Assembly: GCF_902706295.1 (NCBI RefSeq)
Contig: NZ_CACSJJ010000011.1
Span: forward strand, 1-64,000
DNA length: 64,000 nt
Origin: Arthrobacter sp. 18067
Lineage (GTDB): Bacteria > Actinomycetota > Actinomycetes > Actinomycetales > Micrococcaceae
Direction of reading: 5' to 3'
Positions within the stretch are counted from its first letter, which is position 1; each line of letters starts with the position of its first letter. Under the pieces are notes generated by a model. That model was not told the DNA's origin. It saw only the letters and a list, made by a program, of their open reading frames with translations, and ran no database searches. Shown piece after piece: positions 1 to 8,038 of the stretch. A program made the translations under genes and the position numbers.

Positions 1-120
1 ACCAATTGAAAAACAATCGGTATCAACAAACTTGGCACACTATTGAGTTCTCAAACAACAGACACTACCGGCACCACCCACACCCCACAGGGTCCAGGAT
101 CGCTCCGGAGCAACTTTTCA

Positions 121-149
121 AACTTACACGCTGCCTGCCTCCGGGTCAA
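121..149 (-). promoter_or_regulatory. rrn promoter, proximal
   Basis: On the minus strand a -35 TTGACC (149-144) and a -10 TAAGTT (126-121) are separated by exactly 17 bases. This is a good housekeeping sigma match just upstream of the rrn leader motif at 34-59. Confidence 0.65.
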
Positions 150-228
150 ATCGGCGAACTTGACTTGATTTTCCTTGCGGTTTCTTGTCAGTTTCACCGT
201 CCTCCACTGGGGAGCAGCGCGGGTACTA

Positions 229-257
229 ACTATACCCCTACTCGACCGGGATGGCAA
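229..257 (-). promoter_or_regulatory. rrn promoter, distal
   Basis: On the minus strand a -35 TTGCCA (257-252) and a -10 TATAGT (234-229) are separated by 17 bases, 108 bases upstream of the proximal promoter. Tandem promoters are usual for rRNA operons. Confidence 0.55.
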
Positions 258-311
258 AACCGCTCAGCGACATGCCTCCTCTTCCAAGCAAAATCCCCGG
301 AAACAAAGGGA

Positions 312-343
312 AGAGGGCCCGGAGCGCGTGGCTCCGGGCCCTT
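312..343 (-). terminator. Terminator after mak-glgB
   Basis: A perfect 11-bp GC-rich stem (315-325 with 331-341) has a 5-base loop, 35 bases after the glgB stop codon. On the minus strand it is followed by a T-rich stretch. It separates glgB from the downstream rrn promoters. Confidence 0.75.
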
Positions 344-377
344 CCCGACCTACTGAATCCCGCGTGGATCCAAGACT

Positions 378-3300
378 CTACTCAGCCGGCGCGAACCACG
401 AAGCGCCAAGGGGAGGAAGTGTGACGGTCAGTGCTGCAGGCTGGCCGTCCGTCCCCGGCGTCGAAGCCTTCAACGATCCCGCGTTGACCACACCGGAGCC
501 GCCGTACGTTTCGGAGTCGGTGCTCAGGACTTCCCTCCACTCCCCCGCAGACGGAACTCCCAGGATGTAGTCCTGGTGCGGACCGCCGGAGAAGTTCACG
601 GCGCAGACCAACGGCTTGCCGTTGTGATCCCAGCGAATGAAGGTCAGGACGTTGTGGTCGGCGTCCCCGCCATTGATCCACTGGAAGCCACCAGCCTCGT
701 TGTCCCGTTCGTAGAGGGCCGGTGTGGACGAGTACAGCTCGTTAAGATCCTTGACCAGCAGCTGGAGTCCCCGGTGCGCGGGAATGTCGGCGAGGAACCA
801 GTCCAGTCCATATTGCTCGGACCATTCGGCTTCCTGGCCAAACTCGCTGCCCATGAAGATGAGCTGTTTGCCCGGGTGTGCCCACTGGTAGGCAAAGAAG
901 GCCCGGAGGTTTGCCAGCTGCTGCCAACGGTCACCAGGCATCTTCCGGAGCATGGAACCCTTGCCGTGAACTACTTCGTCGTGGCTGATGGGCAGCAGGA
1001 AGTTCTCCGTGAAGGCGTAGACCATGGAGAACGTGATGGTGCCGTGATGCCATTTGCGGTTGATGGGGTCTTCGGAGATGTACTTCAGGGAATCGTGCAT
1101 CCACCCCATGTTCCATTTCAGGCCAAAGCCCAGGCCGCCGTGGTTGGTGGGAGCGGTGACCCCTGGGAACGCCGTGGATTCCTCGGCGATGATGATGGCG
1201 CCCGGGTGGGACTTGTAAACAGTGGCGTTGACTTCCTGCATAAAGGAAATCGCCTCGAGGTTTTCGCGTCCGCCGAACTTGTTGGGACGCCACTGTCCCT
1301 CCTCACGGGAGTAGTCCAGGTAGATCATGGAGGCCACGGCGTCCACGCGCAGGCCATCGATGTGGAACTCCTCCAGCCAGTACAGCGCATTGGCCACCAG
1401 GAAGTTCCTGACCTCGCTTCGTCCGAAGTCGAAGATCAGCGTTCCCCAGTCAGGGTGCTCGCCGAGTGCGGGGTCGGAGTGCTCGTACAGCGGCTGGCCG
1501 TCAAACTGCGCCAGCGCCCAGGAATCCTTGGGGAAGTGGGCGGGTACCCAGTCCAGGAGCACGCCAATGCCCGCCTGGTGCAGCGAGTCCACCAGGAACC
1601 GGAACTCATCCGGGTGCCCGAACCGCGACGTCGGGGCAAAGTAGGACGTCACCTGGTAGCCCCAGGACCCGCCGAAGGGGTGCTCGGCCACCGGCATGAA
1701 CTCAACGTGCGAGAAGCCAAGCCATTTGACGTACTCCACGAGCTCTTTGGCCAGTTCTTTGTAGCCAAGGCCCAGGCGCCACGAGCCCAAATGGACTTCG
1801 TAGACGCTCATGGGCGAGTTATGCGGGTCCTTCCGGGCGCGGGCGCTCATCCATTCCGCGTCCTTGAAGCGGTAGCTGGGGTCCACGACGCGTGAGGCGG
1901 TCAGCGGCGGAACCTCGGTGCCGAAAGCCAAGGGATCGGCCTTCTCTACCCAGTGACCGGCCTTCGTGAGGATCTCGTATTTGTAGCACGCCCCTGCTAC
2001 AACACCTGGAATGAAGAGTTCCCAGACGCCGGATGAACCCAGCGAGCGCATTCCATGCGAGCGCCCGTCCCATCCATTGAAGTCGCCCTTGACCCGGACA
2101 GCCTGGGCGTTCGGAGCCCAGACAGCGAACGAGACCCCGTCTACGTCGCTGAGCGCGGAACTGTAGTGCTGTACGTGCGCACCGAGGACGTCCCACAGGC
2201 GTTCATGACGACCTTCGCCGATGAGGTGCAGGTCCACCTCACCTACGGTAGGCAGGTAGTGGTACGGGTCATCGATGATGACGGGTTCGGCGTCGTACAC
2301 CACTTCCAAACGGTAGTCCGGCACGTGGCCGGCCTGCAGCGGTTCCAGGACGGCGGCCCACACCCCATGCGCTTCGTGCGTCATGTCGGTGCGGCCGGTT
2401 TCGGTCACCACCGCCACGGACTTGGCGAGGTGCTTCACCGTCCGGATGGTGACGTGGCCGTGGTCGTCCAGATGTGCGCCGAGGACAGAATGCGGCGCAT
2501 GGTAGGCGCCGGCTGCCACGCGTTCCAAGGTCTCGGAGTCCACATGCAATGGGACTCGGGGCCGTTCGGTGCGTGCAGAGCCAGTCATGTCTTTACCTTC
2601 CGCTATAGCTGCCGCATGCTTGCCGCGGCTTGAGTTGTCGAGGATTCTTCGCGATGCATTCACCGGAATGGACAGCCAGTCGGGCCGGTTCCGCAGCTCG
2701 TAAACCACCTCGTATAAAGCCTTGTCCAGCCACAATGCCACAAAGAGCGGCGAGCGGCGGTCTATGGTTCCGGGAGTGACTTCGCTGTACCCCTCAAGGA
2801 ACGCTTGTGCGCACTCGTCCACCCAGGATTCGTGGACCTTGGCGTCCGCATTTTCGCGCGTGGCGGCGCCGGCGGCATAGTCAAACGATCGCAGCATGCC
2901 CGTGACATCGCGGAGGGGAAGATCAGGAGTATTACGTTCATCAATGGTCCGTAGCGGCTCCCCCTCGAAGTCGAGAATCGCCCAACGTCCCGGCTGCCCT
3001 TCGGCGCCGGGAACCAAGAGGATCTGCCCCAGATGGAGGTCACCGTGGACACGCTGCAACTGGCCAACGTCCCGGGGATCCAGAGCCGCCAACAGTTCGT
3101 CCAGGTTGTCGTCATAAGGCCCGACGGCGGATGAGGCTTCTGCCCACGACTGGCGGACGCGCCGGACAACAGTTGCGATGATGTCCGGACCCTGTCCCTG
3201 GCCGTCCTGGGTTCCAAAGGTTTGCGCGAGCCTGGCGTGGACCGTCGCGGTGGCCGCCCCGAGCCCACGGGCCTCGGCGGTGAAATCCTTGCCGGCTGCG

Positions 3301-4031
3301 GCTGCCTCTACTGCCAACCGCCAGGCATCCAATCCTCCGACCAGGAATTCATGGGCCACTGTCAGCTCGCCAGTCGCCGCTGCCGGACCGTTCGACGCCG
3401 GTCCTTGCCACGAGCCCGTGATCCAGCCGAGCGTCGCGGGAACCTCGCTGGTTCCGGCTGCGGTCAGGGCGGCGCCCAGTTCAACCTCGGGATTTTTGCC
3501 AGCCGCCAGCACACGGAAGATCTTCACGATCGCCGCCGAATCGCCGTCGTCGATGATGACGGACGTGTTGGACTGCTCCCCGGACAGAACGCGTACGGAG
3601 GTGGGTGTTTCCGGGAGCGCGACGCGTCCGCGGGTCAGGTGCCCTTGGGCGCCGCCCTCAAGTCCCTCGCTGCGCATCAGCTCCAACCAGGCGGCGACAA
3701 ACTCGGAATCGAAGACGGCGTCGTAGATCAGGTGGAGGCCCGAATCGTCGGTAAACTCGCCCACCAAGGCCGCCGGAGCGTCCACCAGCGGTTGGCTCCG
3801 ATAGCTCAACGGAACCTGGACCACGTCAGTCCGGGGACCGCCGTCGGCCGTCCGGTAGGTCACTGCCAGCAGCACCACCTCAAAATTAGTGTCACCGCCA
3901 TTGCCCGGGAGGCTGAAACCGCCCACCTGCTCCAGCGCAAAATCGGGGCTATTGACCGGGAACCAACGCTTGCCTGGAAGCCAGTTACGGAGAAGTCCTT
4001 CAACGGAGGGGTTCAAGTTTTCCTTGCTCAT
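378..4031 (-). CDS. glgB: Maltokinase-glycogen branching enzyme fusion (Mak-GlgB)
   Basis: This 1217-residue protein joins two enzymes of the GlgE pathway. Residues 1 to about 470 look like maltokinase (ATP-dependent maltose-1-phosphate synthesis), with the kinase-like HGDLHLGQ (329-336) and DFEGEP (354-359) motifs. From about 497 it is a 1,4-alpha-glucan branching enzyme (GH13), with an N-terminal beta-sandwich module and catalytic Asp897 (GLRVDAV) and Glu950 (IIIAEE). Stand-alone branching enzymes are about 730 residues, so the extra length is the kinase. It is the last gene of glgE-treS-glgB; its ATG lies 1 base after the treS stop, with AAGGA upstream. An internal ATG at 2588 (codon 482) has its own Shine-Dalgarno-like AAGG, so a separate GlgB product is possible. 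Cytoplasmic. Confidence 0.93.
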   Translation of the reverse strand: MSKENLNPSVEGLLRNWLPGKRWFPVNSPDFALEQVGGFSLPGNGGDTNFEVVLLAVTYRTADGGPRTDVVQVPLSYRSQPLVDAPAALVGEFTDDSGLHLIYDAVFDSEFVAAWLELMRSEGLEGGAQGHLTRGRVALPETPTSVRVLSGEQSNTSVIIDDGDSAAIVKIFRVLAAGKNPEVELGAALTAAGTSEVPATLGWITGSWQGPASNGPAAATGELTVAHEFLVGGLDAWRLAVEAAAAGKDFTAEARGLGAATATVHARLAQTFGTQDGQGQGPDIIATVVRRVRQSWAEASSAVGPYDDNLDELLAALDPRDVGQLQRVHGDLHLGQILLVPGAEGQPGRWAILDFEGEPLRTIDERNTPDLPLRDVTGMLRSFDYAAGAATRENADAKVHESWVDECAQAFLEGYSEVTPGTIDRRSPLFVALWLDKALYEVVYELRNRPDWLSIPVNASRRILDNSSRGKHAAAIAEGKDMTGSARTERPRVPLHVDSETLERVAAGAYHAPHSVLGAHLDDHGHVTIRTVKHLAKSVAVVTETGRTDMTHEAHGVWAAVLEPLQAGHVPDYRLEVVYDAEPVIIDDPYHYLPTVGEVDLHLIGEGRHERLWDVLGAHVQHYSSALSDVDGVSFAVWAPNAQAVRVKGDFNGWDGRSHGMRSLGSSGVWELFIPGVVAGACYKYEILTKAGHWVEKADPLAFGTEVPPLTASRVVDPSYRFKDAEWMSARARKDPHNSPMSVYEVHLGSWRLGLGYKELAKELVEYVKWLGFSHVEFMPVAEHPFGGSWGYQVTSYFAPTSRFGHPDEFRFLVDSLHQAGIGVLLDWVPAHFPKDSWALAQFDGQPLYEHSDPALGEHPDWGTLIFDFGRSEVRNFLVANALYWLEEFHIDGLRVDAVASMIYLDYSREEGQWRPNKFGGRENLEAISFMQEVNATVYKSHPGAIIIAEESTAFPGVTAPTNHGGLGFGLKWNMGWMHDSLKYISEDPINRKWHHGTITFSMVYAFTENFLLPISHDEVVHGKGSMLRKMPGDRWQQLANLRAFFAYQWAHPGKQLIFMGSEFGQEAEWSEQYGLDWFLADIPAHRGLQLLVKDLNELYSSTPALYERDNEAGGFQWINGGDADHNVLTFIRWDHNGKPLVCAVNFSGGPHQDYILGVPSAGEWREVLSTDSETYGGSGVVNAGSLKASTPGTDGQPAALTVTLPPLGASWFAPAE

Positions 4032-4032
4032 C

Positions 4033-5829
4033 TCATCCTTTGGAGGTCACCACGGGAATCGCCTGGGTAAAAGGCGACGAGGGATTGGAAAAGGCCGAGC
4101 GGACCCTCAGCCAGTAGAAGCTGTGGCTGCCCAGCATCACGGTCAGATGACCGTTGTCGCCGACGGCCGGAAAGGGCTGGCCGCCGAAAATATCGCGCAG
4201 GCCGCGGCCCGCGAACTCAGGGATGTCCAATGTTGCCGCCACGGGGTGCTGGGAGAGGTTGAAGACGCACAGAATGGTTTCGGCGTCCTCCCCCTCGGGG
4301 TTGCCCGCCGGCAATTCCCGAACGTAGGCAAGCACCACCTCATGGTCCGCTTCAATGTGCCGGAAACCGCCCAGGCCAAACACCGGGTGGTTCTTGCGCA
4401 CGCTGAGGATCTGCCGGGTCCAGCGCAACAGTGAACCCGAGTGCGCTGCCTCGGCTTCAACGTTGACCATGCTGTAGTTGTAGACGAGCGACTGGATGAC
4501 CGGAAGGTACAGCTTGCCCGGATCTGCTCCCGAGAAACCGGCGTTGCGATCCGGGTTCCACTGCATAGGAGTGCGGACGGCATCGCGGTCATCGAGCCAG
4601 ATGTTGTCTCCCATGCCGATTTCGTCCCCGTAGTACAGGAAGGGACTGCCCGGCAGGGAGAGCAGCAAAGCGTTGATGAGCTCGATCTCCGAGCGGGAGT
4701 TGTCCAACAGAGGCGCCAAGCGCCGTCGGATGCCGATGTTGGCGCGCATCCGGGGATCTGGGGCATACCAGCCCAACATGGCGGCACGTTCCTCCCCCGG
4801 CACCATCTCCAGGGTGAGTTCATCGTGGTTCCGCAGGAAAGTTCCCCACTGGGCACCCTTTGGAATTTCCGGGGTGTCGCGCAAGGTCTCGATGATGGGC
4901 GCGGCCTTCTGGTCCCGGAGTGCGTAGTAAAGCCGCGGCATGATGGGGAAGTGGAACGCCATGTGGCATTCGGGCGCTTCCTCGGTGCCGAAATACTCCA
5001 CCACTTCATGCGGGGGCTGGTTGGCCTCGGCAATGATCACCCTGCCGGGATAGTTAGCGTCCACCATGCGCCGAAGGTCCTGCAGGAAGGTGTGCGTAGC
5101 CGGCAGGTTCTCGCAGTTGGTGCCGTCTTCCTCAAACAGGTACGGAATGGCGTCGGCCCGGAAGCCATCGATCCCCTGGTCCAGCCAGAACCGGACCACG
5201 TCATAGAGGGCCTCGATGACCTTGGGGTTCTCGAAGTTCAGGTCCGGCTGGTGGCTGAAGAAACGGTGCCAGAAGAACTGCCGCCGGATGGGATCGAACG
5301 TCCAGTTCGATTCCTCGGTGTCAACGAAGATGATGCGGGCGTCCTGGTACTTCTCATCGGTATCGCTCCACACATAGAAATCGCCATAGGGACCTGTGGG
5401 ATCCTTGCGGGATTCCTGGAACCATGGGTGCTGGTCGGACGTGTGGTTCAAGGGAAGGTCGATGATCACCCTGACGCCGCGGGCGTGTGCCTCGGCAACC
5501 AGCCGCTTGAAGTCGCTGATGGTGCCGAACTCGTCCAATACTGACGTGTAGTCCGCGATGTCATAGCCGCCATCGCGCAACGGGGAATGGAAGAACGGCG
5601 GCAACCACAGGCAGTCAACGCCGAGCCACTGCAGGTAATCCAGCTTCTCGATCAACCCATGGAAGTCGCCGGAACCATCCCCGTTGGCATCCGCAAAGGC
5701 CCGCACCAGTACCTCGTAGAAGACTGCCTTTCGGTACCAGTTGGGATCATGCTGGAGACCTGGGGCGTTCAACTCGAAGGTGTTCTTCGGAGTGAAGTAC
5801 TGGCTTGGGTTCTGCGGAGAAAAACTCAC
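4033..5829 (-). CDS. treS: Maltose alpha-D-glucosyltransferase (trehalose synthase TreS)
   Basis: TreS interconverts trehalose and maltose, feeding maltose to the maltokinase domain encoded next. About 598 residues from a GTG at 5829. The sequence is a GH13 barrel with YEVLVRAFADANGDG near the N-terminus, DGFRADAIPYLFEEDG carrying the nucleophile Asp, IIAEANQPP with the acid/base Glu, and LRNHDELTLEM with the third acidic residue. The GTG overlaps the last base of the glgE TAG stop (TAGTG), which implies translational coupling. The reading frame stays open upstream to 5913, but that part codes antisense-like Pro/Cys-rich sequence inside glgE, so the GTG at 5829 is preferred. Confidence 0.93.
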   Translation of the reverse strand: MSFSPQNPSQYFTPKNTFELNAPGLQHDPNWYRKAVFYEVLVRAFADANGDGSGDFHGLIEKLDYLQWLGVDCLWLPPFFHSPLRDGGYDIADYTSVLDEFGTISDFKRLVAEAHARGVRVIIDLPLNHTSDQHPWFQESRKDPTGPYGDFYVWSDTDEKYQDARIIFVDTEESNWTFDPIRRQFFWHRFFSHQPDLNFENPKVIEALYDVVRFWLDQGIDGFRADAIPYLFEEDGTNCENLPATHTFLQDLRRMVDANYPGRVIIAEANQPPHEVVEYFGTEEAPECHMAFHFPIMPRLYYALRDQKAAPIIETLRDTPEIPKGAQWGTFLRNHDELTLEMVPGEERAAMLGWYAPDPRMRANIGIRRRLAPLLDNSRSEIELINALLLSLPGSPFLYYGDEIGMGDNIWLDDRDAVRTPMQWNPDRNAGFSGADPGKLYLPVIQSLVYNYSMVNVEAEAAHSGSLLRWTRQILSVRKNHPVFGLGGFRHIEADHEVVLAYVRELPAGNPEGEDAETILCVFNLSQHPVAATLDIPEFAGRGLRDIFGGQPFPAVGDNGHLTVMLGSHSFYWLRVRSAFSNPSSPFTQAIPVVTSKG

Positions 5830-7907
5830 TAAGGCTGCCTCCGGATGCTCAGGATGTGAGCCGGTTCCACATGGGCATCCAGCCGGACGTAGTTGTGCTC
5901 GCCCCACTCCCAACTCTGGCCCGTGATCAGGTCATCCACCCGGAACCGGCCGTCGTCGTTGAGATCCCGGGAGTCCAGTTGCAGGGCCGCCAGGTCCAGG
6001 GAGACCGTGCTCTCGCGGGCGCTGTGCGGATCCACGTTGACCACAACGATCAAGGTGTCCTTGGTGCCGTCCGGCAGCGTCTTGTGCTTGGAGTACACGA
6101 TCGTGGCATCATCCGTGCTGCTGTGCAGCGTCAGGTTCTGCAGGTCGCCCAGGGCAACGTGATCCTTGCGGATCGTGTTGAGCCTGGTGATGTAGGGAGC
6201 CAGCGTGCGTCCGGACTCGGCTGCACCTTCCCAGTCCCTCGCCTTGTACTCGTACTTTTCGTTGTCGATGTACTCTTCGGCGCCCGGACGGGCCACGTGC
6301 TCATACAACTCATAACCGGCGTAGACACCCCAGAGCGGGCTGGCCGTCGCGGCCAGCGCAGCCCGGATGCGGAAGGCTGCCGGACCGCCATACTGCAGGT
6401 ACTCGGTGAGGATATCCGGGGTGTTCACAAAGAAGTTCGGGCGGAAGAACGCCGGGCTCTCGTGGCTGACCTCGTGGAAGTACTGTTCCAGCTCCGTCTT
6501 GGTGTTCCGCCACGTGAAGTACGTGTAGGACTGCTGGAATCCTGCGCGACCCAACGCGTGCATCATCGGGGGGCGGGTGAAGGCTTCCGCCAGGAAAACA
6601 ACCTCGGGGTTCTTTTTGTTGATCTTGCCGATCAGCCATTCCCAGAACCAGACAGGCTTGGTGTGGGGATTGTCCACGCGGAAAATCTTCACACCATGGC
6701 TGATCCACAACTGCACGATCCGCAGAATTTCCTTGGAGAGGCCGGTGGGATCATTGTCGAAGTTCAGGGGATAAATGTCCTGGTACTTCTTCGGCGGGTT
6801 TTCTGCGTAGGCAATGGAACCGTCCACTCGGGTGGTGAACCATTCGGGGTTGGACGTCACCCAAGGGTGGTCCGGAGCCGCCTGCAGGGCGAGGTCCAAA
6901 GCAACCTCAAGTCCCAGATCGTTGGCACGCGCCACGAACGCGTCGAAGTCTTCGAACGTCCCCAGTTCCGGGTGGATGGCATCATGGCCACCGTCCTTGG
7001 AGCCGATGGCCCACGGCGAACCGGGATCCTGCGGCCCGGGCGTCAACGTGTTGTTGCGGCCCTTACGGTGCTGGAAGCCGATCGGGTGGATGGGCGGCAG
7101 GTAGATGACGTCGAAGCCCATGTCCGCCACGGCGTCGAGCCTCTTGGCAGCTGTGTGGAAATTACCGGAAGTCCACACTCCAGTGGAGTGGTCCACCACG
7201 GCTCCCTCTGAGCGCGGGAAGAACTCGTACCAGGAACCGCGGCCTGCGAGGTCGCGCTCCACCTGGAGCGGGAAACGCTCCGAAACGGTCACCAGCTCGC
7301 GGATCGGAAGACGTTCGACGGCGGCCAGCACCTCCGGGCTGAAACCGGCACCGAGGCGCTGTTCGGCGGTTTTGGTGGGGTCTGCCAGCACAAGGGAAGC
7401 GGCACGCAGGGTGCGCTTTTCCGCGCCGGTACGTCCGGCGTCGTCGGCTGCTCCTGACAGGAGGGCGGCGCCCTCGGCGAGCATCAACTCGACGTCGATG
7501 CCGGCAGCGACCTTCACCTCTGCATTGTGGTGCCACGTTCCGTAGCGGTCATGCCAAGCCTCGATAACGAACGACCATGCCCCTGTGCCGCCCGGCGTGA
7601 TCAGGCCCTCCCAGCGGTCCAGGCCCTTCCACTGCTCACCCTGTGCAGGGCTCAGACGCACGCGCTGGCGCTCCCTGCCCCTGGGATCGAGCAGCACGGC
7701 GGAAACACCCAGCTGGTCATGGCCTTCACGGAACACCGTGGCGCCAACCACGAGGTCCTCCCCCGGCAAGGCCTTCGCCGGGAAACGGCCACCCTCAACA
7801 ACCGGCTGAACGGCCGTGATGGGGAACCGGCCGAAGCGAAGTCCGTCGGTGATGTCCGTTTTCGTCTTGGATTTCAGAGCGGTGATGGTTCGCACGGTAT
7901 TCGTCAC
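5829..7907 (-). CDS. glgE: Alpha-1,4-glucan:maltose-1-phosphate maltosyltransferase
   Basis: GlgE transfers maltosyl units from maltose 1-phosphate to growing alpha-1,4-glucan. About 692 residues. It has the GlgE N-terminal beta domain (FPITAVQPVVEGGRFPAK) and a GH13 barrel, with nucleophile Asp in FRVDNPHTKPVWFW and acid/base Glu in FLAEAFTRPP. It heads the glgE-treS-mak/glgB operon and is divergent from glgP. The frame is open to a GTG at 7934, but that start lacks a ribosome binding site. The GTG at 7907 sits 7 bases after a TAACGT box with TTAGCA 18 bases further up, so a leaderless start there is more likely (inference). Confidence 0.92.
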   Translation of the reverse strand: MTNTVRTITALKSKTKTDITDGLRFGRFPITAVQPVVEGGRFPAKALPGEDLVVGATVFREGHDQLGVSAVLLDPRGRERQRVRLSPAQGEQWKGLDRWEGLITPGGTGAWSFVIEAWHDRYGTWHHNAEVKVAAGIDVELMLAEGAALLSGAADDAGRTGAEKRTLRAASLVLADPTKTAEQRLGAGFSPEVLAAVERLPIRELVTVSERFPLQVERDLAGRGSWYEFFPRSEGAVVDHSTGVWTSGNFHTAAKRLDAVADMGFDVIYLPPIHPIGFQHRKGRNNTLTPGPQDPGSPWAIGSKDGGHDAIHPELGTFEDFDAFVARANDLGLEVALDLALQAAPDHPWVTSNPEWFTTRVDGSIAYAENPPKKYQDIYPLNFDNDPTGLSKEILRIVQLWISHGVKIFRVDNPHTKPVWFWEWLIGKINKKNPEVVFLAEAFTRPPMMHALGRAGFQQSYTYFTWRNTKTELEQYFHEVSHESPAFFRPNFFVNTPDILTEYLQYGGPAAFRIRAALAATASPLWGVYAGYELYEHVARPGAEEYIDNEKYEYKARDWEGAAESGRTLAPYITRLNTIRKDHVALGDLQNLTLHSSTDDATIVYSKHKTLPDGTKDTLIVVVNVDPHSARESTVSLDLAALQLDSRDLNDDGRFRVDDLITGQSWEWGEHNYVRLDAHVEPAHILSIRRQP

Positions 7908-7914
7908 AAGCACG

Positions 7915-7944
7915 ACGTTAGCGACAAACATCACAGAATGCTAA
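7915..7944 (-). promoter_or_regulatory. Putative leaderless promoter of glgE
   Basis: On the minus strand, TTAGCA (7944-7939), an 18-base spacer and TAACGT (7920-7915) end 7 bases before the GTG at 7907. That geometry places the transcript start at the start codon. Confidence 0.45.
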
Positions 7945-8002
7945 GCACACGACCTTTCTTCTCGACGCAAGATGTCTTTTACCTAAAAGAAACCCAATGC
8001 GG

Positions 8003-8031
8003 TTCCGACTGCCATGTGAGTCCGTTAGTGT
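8003..8031 (+). promoter_or_regulatory. Putative leaderless promoter of glgP
   Basis: TTCCGA (8003-8008), a 17-base spacer and TAGTGT (8026-8031) end 7 bases before the GTG start of glgP at 8039. No ribosome binding site precedes the GTG. Confidence 0.4.
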
Positions 8032-8038
8032 GGCGCTC

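Larger units (their letters stand above)
1..300 (-). promoter_or_regulatory. rRNA operon promoter and leader region (operon lies outside the window)
   Basis: No plausible protein gene lies in the first 377 bases. Read on the minus strand, 34-59 is the conserved actinobacterial rrn leader motif (starts GTTGTTTGAGAACTC), followed by the usual GTTGATACCGATT stretch running to position 1. The 16S rRNA gene should therefore start shortly beyond the left edge, transcribed leftwards. Two promoters precede it (separate entries). The leader assignment rests on recognition of the motif. The rRNA gene itself is not visible. Confidence 0.8.

Noticed and set aside
6..356. 116-codon open frame at the left edge, plus strand
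   Set aside because: It crosses the rrn leader, both promoters and the glgB terminator.
576..1895. 439-codon open frame antisense to mak-glgB
   Set aside because: GC-rich codon bias opens the antisense frames; the protein has no recognisable motifs, and the opposite strand encodes a clear GlgB.
5805..7211. 468-codon open frame antisense to glgE
   Set aside because: It lies entirely over a well-supported enzyme and its translation looks like an antisense shadow.
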